Shown here: positions 17,020 through 24,733 of the stretch, one piece after another
How positions within the stretch are numbered: position 1 is the first letter of the stretch
Layout of the letters: every line of letters begins with the position of its first letter
Assembly: GCA_942493125.1 (NCBI GenBank)
Contig: OW818667.1
Span: forward strand, 2,294,001 to 2,358,000
DNA from: Fusibacter_C sp942493125
GTDB lineage: Bacteria; Bacillota; Clostridia; Peptostreptococcales; Acidaminobacteraceae
Length of the DNA: 64,000 nt
Direction: 5' to 3'
Translations under genes and position numbers: made by a program
Notes under the pieces: generated by a model
The model's input: only the letters and a program-made list of their open reading frames with translations
Told to the model about the DNA's origin: nothing
Databases searched by the model: none

Positions 17020-17780
17020 ACATATTATTGACAATCTGCGGCAGAGCAGGTTCCAAAGGCTTGAAAAATAAAAACCTTAAAATGTTTTTAGGATATCCCC
17101 TTTCGTTTTATACCGTGTCAGCAATAGATTTATATAAGAAGGCCAATCCAAATATAAATTGTGATGTCGTTTTAAATACGGATAGTGAGGCTTTAATTCA
17201 ACAAATAGAAAGCGCAATCGATCAAAAAATCCACTTCATCCGTAGAAGTGAAGTACTATCACATGACAACACACCAAAAATCGATGTCATAAAAAATTGT
17301 TATGAGGTAATGTCTGAAAGAAGACAGGTCGTATATGATATGGTTGTGGATCTGGATATTACATCACCCTTACGTAGAATGAGCGATATAGCACATCTGA
17401 TCGAGAAAAAACGTCTAACTGATTCCGATGTTGTATTTTCTGTCACTGAACCAAGGCGCAATCCTTACTTTAATATGGTAACAAAAACAGAAAGTGGTTA
17501 CGTCAGGGTCATAAAATCGAATTTTAATTCTAGACAAGAAGCACCTGAGCTCTTTGATATGAATGCTTCTTTATATGCCTATGAACCATCATTTTTACTT
17601 AAAGGGTTAGGCATTTTCGATGGCAAATGTGAAGTAATTCATATGAAGGATACTGCTGTACTTGATATCGATAGTGAAGCAGATTTTGAAATCATGTGTG
17701 TCATTGCAAATCATCTTTTCAAAACCGAAAATGAATTTGCCGAGGTGCAAAGTCATATTGTTAATATTCTCAAAAAGTAA
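17016..17780 (+). CDS. legF: CMP-nonulosonate cytidylyltransferase (NeuA/LegF family)
   Basis: Activates the nine-carbon acid as its CMP sugar, the donor for the Maf transferase. The 254-residue product carries the nucleotide-binding loop ICGRAGSKGLKNKNLKMFLG (residues 6-25), the VVDLDITSPLR motif around 110-120 and FSVTEPRRNPYFNMV around 142-156, all typical of acylneuraminate cytidylyltransferases. It is the last gene of the block that begins with maf. The next gene has its own sigma-D promoter 24 bp downstream. Confidence 0.88.
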   Translation: MNILLTICGRAGSKGLKNKNLKMFLGYPLSFYTVSAIDLYKKANPNINCDVVLNTDSEALIQQIESAIDQKIHFIRRSEVLSHDNTPKIDVIKNCYEVMSERRQVVYDMVVDLDITSPLRRMSDIAHLIEKKRLTDSDVVFSVTEPRRNPYFNMVTKTESGYVRVIKSNFNSRQEAPELFDMNASLYAYEPSFLLKGLGIFDGKCEVIHMKDTAVLDIDSEADFEIMCVIANHLFKTENEFAEVQSHIVNILKK

Positions 17781-17803
17781 ATCGAATTATGGTGATAATA
17801 GGT

Positions 17804-17830
17804 TAAGTTTCTATAGTATTTAGCCGATAT
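17804..17830 (+). promoter_or_regulatory. Sigma-D-type promoter for flaG-fliD-fliT-fliS
   Basis: TAAG (17804-17807), 15-bp spacer, GCCGATAT (17823-17830). It differs from the flagellin promoter only in the last base of the -35. It restarts late flagellar expression after the inserted sugar cluster. Confidence 0.87.
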
Positions 17831-17881
17831 TACTAGTATATTACGATTTGATGATTTATCCATGGAAAGGAGCAATCAATT

Positions 17882-18280
17882 ATGAAGATTAACCCAATTA
17901 GTTCAGGGGTCAGTTCAACAAGTAACCTAGGCACGGAAGCTCAAAATAGGTCGGTTGAAGTAAGGGCAGCAAAACCGGTAAAGCAGGCTGAATCAACTGT
18001 CCCAGTTGATGTAAAAGTCAAAAATCAAAAAGCTGCTGAGAATGAAGAAGCATTCAATGAAGAAATTCTCAATAAGGCAATTGCACAGGCAAACAAGTCT
18101 TTAGCAGTACATAACAGACATATAGAAAGAGCTGTTCACGAAGTGACACATTCTGTGATGTACACGATAAAAGATTCTATTACAAATGAAGTAATTATGG
18201 AATTTCCACCTAAAAAAATCCAAGATATGATCGCAAAAATGTGGGAATTGGCTGGTTTGTTTGTCGATGAGAAAGCTTGA
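17882..18280 (+). CDS. flaG: FlaG family flagellar protein
   Basis: A 132-residue protein with a disordered N-terminal half and a compact C-terminal FlaG domain (HEVTHSVMYTIKDSITNEVI ... PPKKIQDMIAKM). FlaG proteins affect filament length and are encoded next to fliD in many bacteria (yvyC in B. subtilis). RBS AAAGGAG lies 8 bp before the ATG. It is the first gene of a sigma-D operon with fliD, fliT and fliS. Confidence 0.88.
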   Translation: MKINPISSGVSSTSNLGTEAQNRSVEVRAAKPVKQAESTVPVDVKVKNQKAAENEEAFNEEILNKAIAQANKSLAVHNRHIERAVHEVTHSVMYTIKDSITNEVIMEFPPKKIQDMIAKMWELAGLFVDEKA

Positions 18281-18307
18281 TGGTTTTATGAAAAGGAAGT
18301 GAGATAA

Positions 18308-20230
18308 ATGGCTAATCTTAGAATAAATGGTATTATGTCAGGTTTCGATACGGAGACTATGATTAAAGATTTGATGAAGGCTGAAAGTTCACGTGTCAAT
18401 AAAGTCAAACAAGATAAGCAATATGCAGTATGGCAACAAGAAGGGTTCAGAGATATTATCAATAAACTAAAGACTTTTCAGTCTAATTATTTCGATGTCT
18501 TGAAACCAAGTCAGAATTTGACTTCCGCTTCATCTTTTGGAAAGTTTTCTTATTCCGTAATGAGTGGCGGCGTTGCATCGACAAAAGTATCCGTCACTGC
18601 ATCTGCAGCAGTAAAGAACAAAGTTCAAACGATCGATGAAATCACACAATTGGCTTCAAAGGACAACTGGGTTGGCAATGCTGCGGATTTAAGGGGTATA
18701 AAAACGGAATCATTTGATGTTGCTGCGTTTAAAACAGCCATGACAACTGCGGGTAAAGATGCAGAATTTTCATTGGCCATCGGTAGCAACTCAAAAGTGA
18801 TTAAAATCACTCAAGCTGAACTCGCAGCTGTTACTACGGTTGACGATCTCAAAAATGTGATGAACACCAAAATTTCTGCTGCTTTCGGTAGCGATTATGG
18901 CAGTGTTGTAACCAATGTTGGTGGAGAACTTAAGTTTGATTTTGGTGGTAGTGAAGTCAAGATGTTGACATTTGACACCAATACAGAAACGATGGCGGCA
19001 CTTGGATTTACAAATGGACAAAGCAGTTATGGCTTTCAATCCAAAACAATAGGTGAGTTGTTTGGTCTCACAAATGCCACTTTGGCAAATGTGAGCATAA
19101 ATGGCACAACCATCGCATTAGATGAAAATGATTCAATCAATAAAATGCTTGAAAAAATCAACGGCTCAGCAGCTAATGTCAACATGAGCTATGACGCATT
19201 AAGAGACCGATTTGTTCTTGAATCAAAGACGGAAGGGTCTGCAAACAATATCACTATCGCCGATGGTTCAGAGGCAGAAACTTTTTTACGAAAAGCCTTT
19301 GGAAATGTCGCTGATTTGGTCAATGCAAGTGGAACTGTAGTTAATATCACTAGAAATGAAGGTCTTAATGCCAAATTGTCCATAAATGGTGTTGCGGTTA
19401 CACAAAGTAACAACACGTTTACTATGGATGGCATGACATATACGCTTAAAGAACTGTCAGCTACTGCTATAGATATCAATGTATCAACGGATTCTACAGC
19501 GATTATCGACAATATCAAAGGCTTCGTAAAAGAGTATAACGATCTCGTCGATTTCATCACCAACAAACTTACTGAGAAAAAGAATTACGATTTTAAACCG
19601 CTTACAGAAGAAGAAAGAGAAGCTCTTTCAGATGAAGATATCGTCAAATGGGAGACTAAAGCTAAGAGCGGCATGTTAAAAGGCTCGTCTGAGCTAAGCA
19701 ATATGCTCATACAGCTAAGAAATGCCGTCATTGAACCAATATCTGATGTTGGGTTAAATTTAAGCCAAATTGGTATCGCGAGCACGGGTTACTCTGATAA
19801 AGGCAAATTAACAATTGATGAAACGAAGCTCAAAAGTGCGTTAGACAACAATTTTGATGAAGTCGTCAACTTGTTTTCAAAGAAATCTGCTGTGGCTTAC
19901 ACAGATACAGCGAATAAAGCGACACGTTATAGCGAGAACGGCATTGCTTCAAGATTTGATGACATTCTCAAAGATTATACAAGAACTTCTCGAGATACAA
20001 ATGGCAATAAAGGCGTTCTCATCATGAAAGCGGGTATTGAAAATGACACAAGTGCATTTTCAAATGAGTTTTCAAAGAGAATCACAGGTTTTGACGATCG
20101 AATTTCATCATTACTCGATGATCTCGATTCAAAAGAAGCATACTATTACAACATGTTTGCCAAGATGGAATCCGCACTTTCACAGATGGAATCCCAAGCC
20201 TCATCGCTGATGAGTCAATTAGGTGGTTGA
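18308..20230 (+). CDS. fliD: Flagellar cap protein FliD (HAP2)
   Basis: FliD caps the growing filament and promotes flagellin insertion. The 640-residue product begins with the family signature LRINGIMSGFDTETMIKDLM, has FliD_N (about 1-105) and FliD_C (about 350-625) regions, and ends in a coiled coil (MFAKMESALSQMESQASSLM) that forms the leg domain. RBS GGAAGTGAG precedes ATG 18308. It is somewhat longer than B. subtilis FliD, with the extra length in the central, exposed domain. Confidence 0.95.
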   Translation: MANLRINGIMSGFDTETMIKDLMKAESSRVNKVKQDKQYAVWQQEGFRDIINKLKTFQSNYFDVLKPSQNLTSASSFGKFSYSVMSGGVASTKVSVTASAAVKNKVQTIDEITQLASKDNWVGNAADLRGIKTESFDVAAFKTAMTTAGKDAEFSLAIGSNSKVIKITQAELAAVTTVDDLKNVMNTKISAAFGSDYGSVVTNVGGELKFDFGGSEVKMLTFDTNTETMAALGFTNGQSSYGFQSKTIGELFGLTNATLANVSINGTTIALDENDSINKMLEKINGSAANVNMSYDALRDRFVLESKTEGSANNITIADGSEAETFLRKAFGNVADLVNASGTVVNITRNEGLNAKLSINGVAVTQSNNTFTMDGMTYTLKELSATAIDINVSTDSTAIIDNIKGFVKEYNDLVDFITNKLTEKKNYDFKPLTEEEREALSDEDIVKWETKAKSGMLKGSSELSNMLIQLRNAVIEPISDVGLNLSQIGIASTGYSDKGKLTIDETKLKSALDNNFDEVVNLFSKKSAVAYTDTANKATRYSENGIASRFDDILKDYTRTSRDTNGNKGVLIMKAGIENDTSAFSNEFSKRITGFDDRISSLLDDLDSKEAYYYNMFAKMESALSQMESQASSLMSQLGG

Positions 20231-20233
20231 TGC

Positions 20234-20599
20234 ATGAATAACCAGGAAATACTACAAAAAATTCTCGATGAAACGCATATCATAATGAGTGCTTTAGAAG
20301 CTGAAGATATTGATATAGCCCTAAGCTCATTGGAAAAACGTAACGATTTGATTGAACAATTTACCAGCGAACGCAGCGAAAAAATCGATGCAACAGCTGA
20401 AAAAATGATTCGGGATTTTGAGGCACTCAATCTTATATGTATCGAAAAACTCGCATCATTCAAATCGCATATGGAAATAGAAATGTATGCAAACAGGTCA
20501 AAAAAAATTGACATGAAACAAACTCAGAAGGTGCACGAACAATATTCAAACCCTTATGTCAATGGTGCTGTCGGGAACGCGTTTGATTTAAAGAAATAG
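20234..20599 (+). CDS. fliT: FliT-like flagellar export chaperone
   Basis: A 121-residue, mostly helical, charged protein starting three bases after the fliD stop. FliT-type chaperones hold FliD before export. The short C-terminal tail (YSNPYVNGAVGNAFDLKK) resembles the Tyr/Asn-rich, FD-KK ends of clostridial FliT-like proteins. The call rests on size, helical pattern and position between fliD and fliS, because FliT is poorly conserved. Confidence 0.7.
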   Translation: MNNQEILQKILDETHIIMSALEAEDIDIALSSLEKRNDLIEQFTSERSEKIDATAEKMIRDFEALNLICIEKLASFKSHMEIEMYANRSKKIDMKQTQKVHEQYSNPYVNGAVGNAFDLKK

Positions 20600-20610
20600 G
20601 AGGCTGCTAA

Positions 20611-21078
20611 ATGGCGGTTATGAACCCATACAATTACTCGAAACCAAGAAATTTTATGATTCTAGAGAAGCAAGAATCTTCAAAACAAGAACCCATTGAA
20701 GTCAAACGCAACTCAGTAAGCGACAAGATGGATCAGTATTTAGAAAGCAAGATTCTAGCAGCGAAACCAGAAGAGCTTACTTTTATGCTTTACGAAGGCA
20801 TCGTTAAATTTATTAAAAAAGCGTTGCTTGCAGTAGAAGCTAAGAATTATGAAGGCGTTAACTACAACACACAACGTGCTCAAGCCATTGTTGACGAACT
20901 AAGAAGTACGCTCAATATGGATATTCCAATCAGCCAAAGTCTAGAGTCGCTCTATGAGTATCTCAACTTTAAGCTCGTGAGTGCAAATATTGAAAAGAAC
21001 GAAGTTCTATTCAATGAAGCTCTAGAAATCGCAGAAAATTTCAAAGATACTTGGAAAGAAGCGTTCAGTATTAAATAA
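20611..21078 (+). CDS. fliS: Flagellin chaperone FliS
   Basis: FliS binds the C-terminal helix of flagellin to prevent premature polymerisation and deliver it to the export gate. It is 155 residues long, with the FliS core from about 42 to 150 (LESKILAAKPEELTFMLYEG; NYNTQRAQAIVDELRSTLNM). It carries an N-terminal extension of about 40 residues beyond the usual family length. RBS AGGAGG lies 7 bp before the ATG. A strong terminator follows at 21181. Confidence 0.92.
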   Translation: MAVMNPYNYSKPRNFMILEKQESSKQEPIEVKRNSVSDKMDQYLESKILAAKPEELTFMLYEGIVKFIKKALLAVEAKNYEGVNYNTQRAQAIVDELRSTLNMDIPISQSLESLYEYLNFKLVSANIEKNEVLFNEALEIAENFKDTWKEAFSIK

Positions 21079-21180
21079 TTCCAATCTCATCACTTTAATA
21101 AATGCATTTTTATTCACTATTTAAAATTTTAATAACTCAATGTTAATTGAGTACTATGCTTTCTTTGACGAAAATGTGAT

Positions 21181-21225
21181 AAAAGCTTGAAAACAGTTAG
21201 AATAACTGGTTTTCAAGCTTTTTTT
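21181..21225 (+). terminator. Intrinsic terminator of the flaG-fliS operon
   Basis: AAAAGCTTGAAAAC (21181-21194) pairs with GTTTTCAAGCTTTT (21209-21222), with an inner AGTTA/TAACT stem and a T-run to 21225. Confidence 0.93.
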
Positions 21226-21475
21226 GTTGTGCTTAATTGGATTTTCTGATTGATATTTTTGATTTTTTAATTGAAAATACACAAATTGTCAGCTCGAAAT
21301 TATGAAAACTATAATTTGGAGGATGATTATCTGACATTCTAAATTAAAAAACATGCATAAAATCGATTTGCGAGGGTATATAAATACAATCCATTGCATA
21401 ACCAATGGATGAGAACGGTCAACATTAACTTAATCTATTTAAGTCAGTAATTATTCTGACAAAAAGGAGAGAAAA
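21226..21475 (+). other. AT-rich gap upstream of the stress-type gene
   Basis: Together with the terminator this is a 397-bp gene-free stretch. It contains GGGTAT at 21374-21379 in the block TTTGCGAGGGTATATAAAT, which could be a -10 element, and AGGAGAG before the next ATG. No open frame with an RBS and no further structure is seen. Confidence 0.5.
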
Positions 21476-22186
21476 ATGAAAGATCAGTTTGGAAAAGATT
21501 GGGATAAAAATACTTTGGATAAAGATCATGTAAGAAACGATACATCGTATGATGACAGAGATAAGAGCATGACAGACCTTGAAAGAAATAATAGGGAAAA
21601 AGTCATCAATGTTCAAGGTGACAGAGCATATACCGACAGAGAAAGAGATATGACAGACAGAAATAGGGACATGACCGGAATGGAAAGAAACGATAATGAC
21701 AAAGTCCTCGTAGGGATTTTTGAAACCGTTGATGAAGCAAATAACGTCATTATTCGATTGAAAGAAATCGGATACCGTGAAGACGATATAACAGTGTTAG
21801 CCAGAGATAAAGACAAAATGGATCATCTTGAAGGTGATGCAGATAACATGGGTAAAGGTGCTGCTATCGGTGGCACAATAGGTGGCATTGCTGCTGCTTT
21901 ACCAGCACTTGGTCTACTCGCAATACCAGGCATTGGACCTATTTTAGCAGCGGGACCACTTGCTGTGATATTAGGAGGCGTTGTAGCAGGAGGTGTAGCT
22001 GGTGGTTTGATCGGTGCATTTACTAAAATGGGCATCGATGAAGTAGATGCTAGAAACTATGAGCATCAACTCAATCAAGGAAAAATCATTGTACTGGTTG
22101 AAAACAGAGAGAATATGCGTGAAGAGGTGTTCAACACCTACAGACAAAACAACAATTTCAATGATATTTATCCACCGCGGTTTTAA
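21476..22186 (+). CDS. General-stress-17M-like membrane protein with charged N-terminus
   Basis: A 236-residue protein in three parts. First comes an acidic/basic, Asp-Arg-rich N-terminus (about 1-75, repeated RDMTDR-type units), then a domain similar to the N-terminal domain of general stress protein 17M (VGIFETVDEANNVIIRLKEI, about 78-110). Third is a Gly/Ala-rich hydrophobic stretch (about 122-185, glycine-zipper type) followed by a soluble end. RBS AGGAGAG before ATG. Such proteins are stress-induced in Bacillus; here that is inference. It is not part of the flagellar operon, being isolated by terminators. Confidence 0.65.
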   Translation: MKDQFGKDWDKNTLDKDHVRNDTSYDDRDKSMTDLERNNREKVINVQGDRAYTDRERDMTDRNRDMTGMERNDNDKVLVGIFETVDEANNVIIRLKEIGYREDDITVLARDKDKMDHLEGDADNMGKGAAIGGTIGGIAAALPALGLLAIPGIGPILAAGPLAVILGGVVAGGVAGGLIGAFTKMGIDEVDARNYEHQLNQGKIIVLVENRENMREEVFNTYRQNNNFNDIYPPRF

Positions 22187-22266
22187 TGTATTTCGATGGA
22201 TTCAATATTCATAGATTGTTCAATATTCATAAATTGTTTCCATTTTAAAACTTTCAAGTTGAATGC

Positions 22267-22307
22267 AAAAAGGGTATAATATTATTAGTTTAATATATAC
22301 CCTTTTT
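22267..22307 (+). terminator. Inverted repeat ending in T-run (probable terminator, overlapping a -10-like TATAAT)
   Basis: AAAAAGGGTATA (22267-22278) and TATACCCTTTTT (22296-22307) are perfect 12-bp arms with a 17-nt loop. The left arm includes GGGTATAAT, which could also be a -10 for the downstream yjfB-like gene, with TTTCAA 17 bp upstream as a weak -35. Confidence 0.6.
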
Positions 22308-22329
22308 AGTTTATGATTGGAGGGATTTG

Positions 22330-22509
22330 ATGGACATTCAAGCGTCGTCATATCAAGCTCAAATGCTTACAAGCGTGAAACAGGCACTCAACATATCTGT
22401 ACTTCAAAAAACCATGAAACAGGATGCTCAATCTGTGGAAAGCGTTATTAAAGCCATGGAACAAGCCGTATCACCACATCTTGGTCAAAATATTGACTTG
22501 AAACTGTAG
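22330..22509 (+). CDS. YjfB-type putative motility protein
   Basis: A 59-residue protein: MDIQASSYQAQM ... LNISVLQKTMKQDAQSVESVIKAM. It matches the YjfB motility family, small proteins found beside flagellar or chemotaxis genes with unknown mechanism. ATG 22330 has GGAGGGA 7 bp upstream. There is no signal peptide or membrane segment. It lies in the gap between fliS and hpf. Confidence 0.78.
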   Translation: MDIQASSYQAQMLTSVKQALNISVLQKTMKQDAQSVESVIKAMEQAVSPHLGQNIDLKL

Positions 22510-22519
22510 GAAAAATTAG

Positions 22520-22542
22520 AGGTTGAGCGATTCGCTTGACCT
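22520..22542 (+). other. Hairpin after yjfB-like gene
   Basis: AGGTTGAGCG and CGCTTGACCT pair (ten pairs with two G-U) around loop ATT. There is no real T-run, so a weak terminator or a processing hairpin before the next gene. Confidence 0.45.
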
Positions 22543-22560
22543 TAATTTATTGGGGTGTCT

Positions 22561-23013
22561 ATGTTGGGACTTACGTTAATCAGGGAAATTGAAGATCTGT
22601 TACTCGACAAGCTCGACAGACAAGAAAATTGCCTTAAGTTTTACGAACAAATAGACAAAGATGTTAGGCAGGACCTGCTACTAAAGATTTTTGATGAAAT
22701 AGATAGACTTGAACAAGACATCCAGTCGATGGATTTGTTGTTCTTGTCTAAATTTGAGAAATTTAAGGTGATGAACAGTGTTGACGATATAAACGATATC
22801 AAGAGTATAGTCGATATGGAGACACTTAAAGAGGATGAAAAGCATTCTCTTATATTGATTCAAAAAGCCGTCGTTTTAATTGCACAGCGCGAGAGGGCAC
22901 TTGACACTTCAAAAAAAGAAACGCAGGAAATAAGACTGCAAACGGAATCTGATCTGAAGAAAAAAAGTCGAGAAAACAAAGCTTATTCTGCTTATAGGAA
23001 CATAAATAAATAA
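22561..23013 (+). CDS. Unrecognised helical protein in the flagellar locus (possible export chaperone)
   Basis: A 150-residue, highly charged, helical protein (MLGLTLIREIEDLLLDKLDRQENC...) with a long C-terminal helix of Lys/Glu/Gln. There is no signal peptide or membrane segment. The N-terminal pattern and size resemble FlgN/FliT-type flagellar chaperones but the match is not clear enough to name it. ATG 22561 has GGGG 5 bp upstream; GTG 22555 is an alternative. It precedes hpf where B. subtilis has fliS-fliT. Confidence 0.6.
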   Translation: MLGLTLIREIEDLLLDKLDRQENCLKFYEQIDKDVRQDLLLKIFDEIDRLEQDIQSMDLLFLSKFEKFKVMNSVDDINDIKSIVDMETLKEDEKHSLILIQKAVVLIAQRERALDTSKKETQEIRLQTESDLKKKSRENKAYSAYRNINK

Positions 23014-23092
23014 TCTTGTTTTTTTGAGTTTCATGGTTAGTGCGTATGCTTGTGGGTATAAAATGATTATCAATATTAAAGGAGTTGAGCCT

Positions 23093-23623
23093 ATGAAAGT
23101 AATCGTGACTGGAAGAAACCTAGTAATTACTGAAGCAATTAGAGATCAAGTTGAGAAGAAACTTGGTAAGTTCGACAAACTATTTAAAAGTGATGTCGAA
23201 GCACACGCTACTTTTAGTACTCAAAAAAATAACCACATCGTGGAGGTGACCATCCCACTTAAGAACGGCACGTTCTTTAGAGCTGAAGGCGTTACAGAAG
23301 ACATGTACCAATCAATTGATGAAGCGATCGATAAAATCGCAAAACAAATGAACAAACACAAAACTAAAATTGAAAAAAGATTTCATTCGAATGATTCTAT
23401 AAGATTTGAAGAGCTCCCTGAATCAAATGAAGTGTTTGAAGAACAATCAATCGTTAAGACGAAAAGATTTGGGATCAAACCTATGATGCCAGAAGAAGCG
23501 GTTTTACAAATGGAACTTTTAGGCCACGACTTCTTTGTTTTCCTTAATGGAGATACTGAAGAAATCAATGTTGTATATAAAAGAAAAGACGGTGATTTCG
23601 GTATCATAGAGCCTTATTTATAA
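23093..23623 (+). CDS. hpf: Ribosome hibernation-promoting factor, long form
   Basis: Dimerises 70S ribosomes into inactive 100S particles in slow growth. The 176-residue product has the N-terminal HPF/RaiA domain (VIVTGRNLVITEAIRDQVEKK, about 1-100) and the C-terminal dimerisation domain (GIKPMMPEEAVLQMELLGHDFFVFLN, about 120-176). ATG 23093 has AAAGGAG 9 bp upstream. A GGGTAT preceded 13 bp upstream by GGTTAG (around 23033-23057) is a possible stress-type promoter. It precedes secA, as in B. subtilis, except for three inserted genes. Confidence 0.93.
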   Translation: MKVIVTGRNLVITEAIRDQVEKKLGKFDKLFKSDVEAHATFSTQKNNHIVEVTIPLKNGTFFRAEGVTEDMYQSIDEAIDKIAKQMNKHKTKIEKRFHSNDSIRFEELPESNEVFEEQSIVKTKRFGIKPMMPEEAVLQMELLGHDFFVFLNGDTEEINVVYKRKDGDFGIIEPYL

Positions 23624-23710
23624 GCGCATCCCATTGACTGAAATCATTCGAAAGAAGTAAAACGTAAGATATATCATTGAATAAAATGTATAAACGTCAT
23701 GTATAAACTA

Positions 23711-23737
23711 AAAGGAGACCAAATGGTCTCCTTTTTT
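23711..23737 (+). terminator. Terminator shared by hpf and the convergent zinc-ribbon gene
   Basis: AAAGGAGACC (23711-23720), loop AAAT, GGTCTCCTTT (23725-23734) with a T-run. The opposite strand ends in a shorter T-run, so it may act in both directions. Confidence 0.92.
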
Positions 23738-23788
23738 AAATGTCATAACGCTTTCAATGTCGAATATGGCCTTATGCTGTTGGTCTTA

Positions 23789-23941
23789 TTAAAAATTCAC
23801 TTTGATATACTCGACACATTCTTCGCAGATACAGTGATCCTTAAATGCGATGACGTCGAATTCCCCTCTACAGATATTGCAATATTGCGTCAGTTTTTGA
23901 TGTTTTTCCTTGTCGCTTTTTTTGATTTGATTGGCTTCCAC
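23789..23941 (-). CDS. Small zinc-ribbon protein (Gin/CsfB-like)
   Basis: A 50-residue minus-strand gene. GTG at 23941 is preceded by AGGGGG with a 7-base gap, and the TAA is at 23789-23791. The product has a charged N-terminus (ANQIKKSDKEKHQKLTQY) and four cysteines in two CxxC pairs, CNIC (residues 21-24) and CICEEC (37-42, outer pair C39/C42). This spacing and the ICEEC end resemble the sigma-G anti-sigma factor Gin. Size, RBS, CxxC pairing and the convergent terminator support a real gene; the Gin identity is tentative. Confidence 0.68.
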   Translation of the reverse strand: MEANQIKKSDKEKHQKLTQYCNICRGEFDVIAFKDHCICEECVEYIKVNF

Positions 23942-24081
23942 GCGCTTTCCCCCTATGCATTAATGGAAAATTCTTACAATTCATAATAGAATTATAGCAT
24001 GGCAGTTAAATTCGGTCAATTGATTTTGTCAGAATAATTGTAATATTTTAACTATTTCAAATGCATGAGGAAATTGCATCA

Positions 24082-24456
24082 TTATCGTTTGTTTTTGCTC
24101 TTCTTATGCGTGTTATAAATATATTCGGCATAGTTTTTAATCATCAAGCGTTCAGTGTAACTCAGTTCCATTAATTTTTCAGGCTCAAGGATGATGAAAG
24201 CTTGATTTGCTTCTTTAATGCTGGCGTAAGGATCTAAAGTGTCATGAACTTTTTCTTCATAGAAAATAGCATTGAGCTCTTCCTTTGGAATATTGAAAAT
24301 CTCACAAAAAGACAAGAGAAATTCATGGGGCGGTTTTCGCGTGCCTCTTTCATAATTGCTAAGTGTTGTTGCCTCAACATTTAAGAGCTTAGCGGCATCT
24401 TTCTGTATCATATCGTGTGCTTCTCTGATTTCTTTCAATTTATAATAGTTGAGCAT
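24082..24456 (-). CDS. XRE-family helix-turn-helix regulator
   Basis: A 124-residue regulator with an N-terminal HTH_3 domain (KLKEIREAHDMIQKDAAKLL, recognition helix VEATTLSNYERGTRKPP, about 4-60) and an acidic C-terminal region of unknown function ending in basic residues. The start is ATG 24456, with GAGG 7 bp upstream; an in-frame ATG 15 bases earlier (24471) precedes that RBS. It is transcribed away from the DUF5317-secA operon. Target unknown. A GGAAATTGCAT motif overlaps its stop codon. Confidence 0.8.
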   Translation of the reverse strand: MLNYYKLKEIREAHDMIQKDAAKLLNVEATTLSNYERGTRKPPHEFLLSFCEIFNIPKEELNAIFYEEKVHDTLDPYASIKEANQAFIILEPEKLMELSYTERLMIKNYAEYIYNTHKKSKNKR

Positions 24457-24631
24457 CACAGTACCTCGCATTAATATTAAATTGAGTTTAGCATATTTTG
24501 GTAATTTAACGGGAAAACATGCCGAAATGTGTAGAATTCAACTGATTAATTGACGATTTGTCAATTTTGACTTTATCTAAATGTTATCAATTTGTTCATA
24601 CAATCGTTCTCTTAATGAAAAAAGTAGATGG

Positions 24632-24637
24632 TATAAT
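24632..24637 (+). promoter_or_regulatory. Extended -10 element (TGGTATAAT)
   Basis: TATAAT with a TG one base upstream, about 100 bp before the DUF5317 gene; no good -35 is visible. Confidence 0.45.
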
Positions 24638-24733
24638 TGACAGTAATGCGTGTTCTTTAAAACCTATAGTTTTTATGATAGAATAAGTTATATGGGTTTA
24701 AATCACAAATTCCACACTGAAAAGGAGTGCGCT

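Noticed and set aside
21374..23057. Sigma-B promoters from GGGTAT at 21374, 22271 and 23052
   Set aside because: The -35 regions do not agree with each other or with the GTTT consensus, and no sigB gene is in view.
23699..23986. Plus-strand 95-codon open frame after hpf
   Set aside because: It starts inside the hpf terminator, has no RBS, and its opposite strand holds the zinc-ribbon gene with clear coding features.
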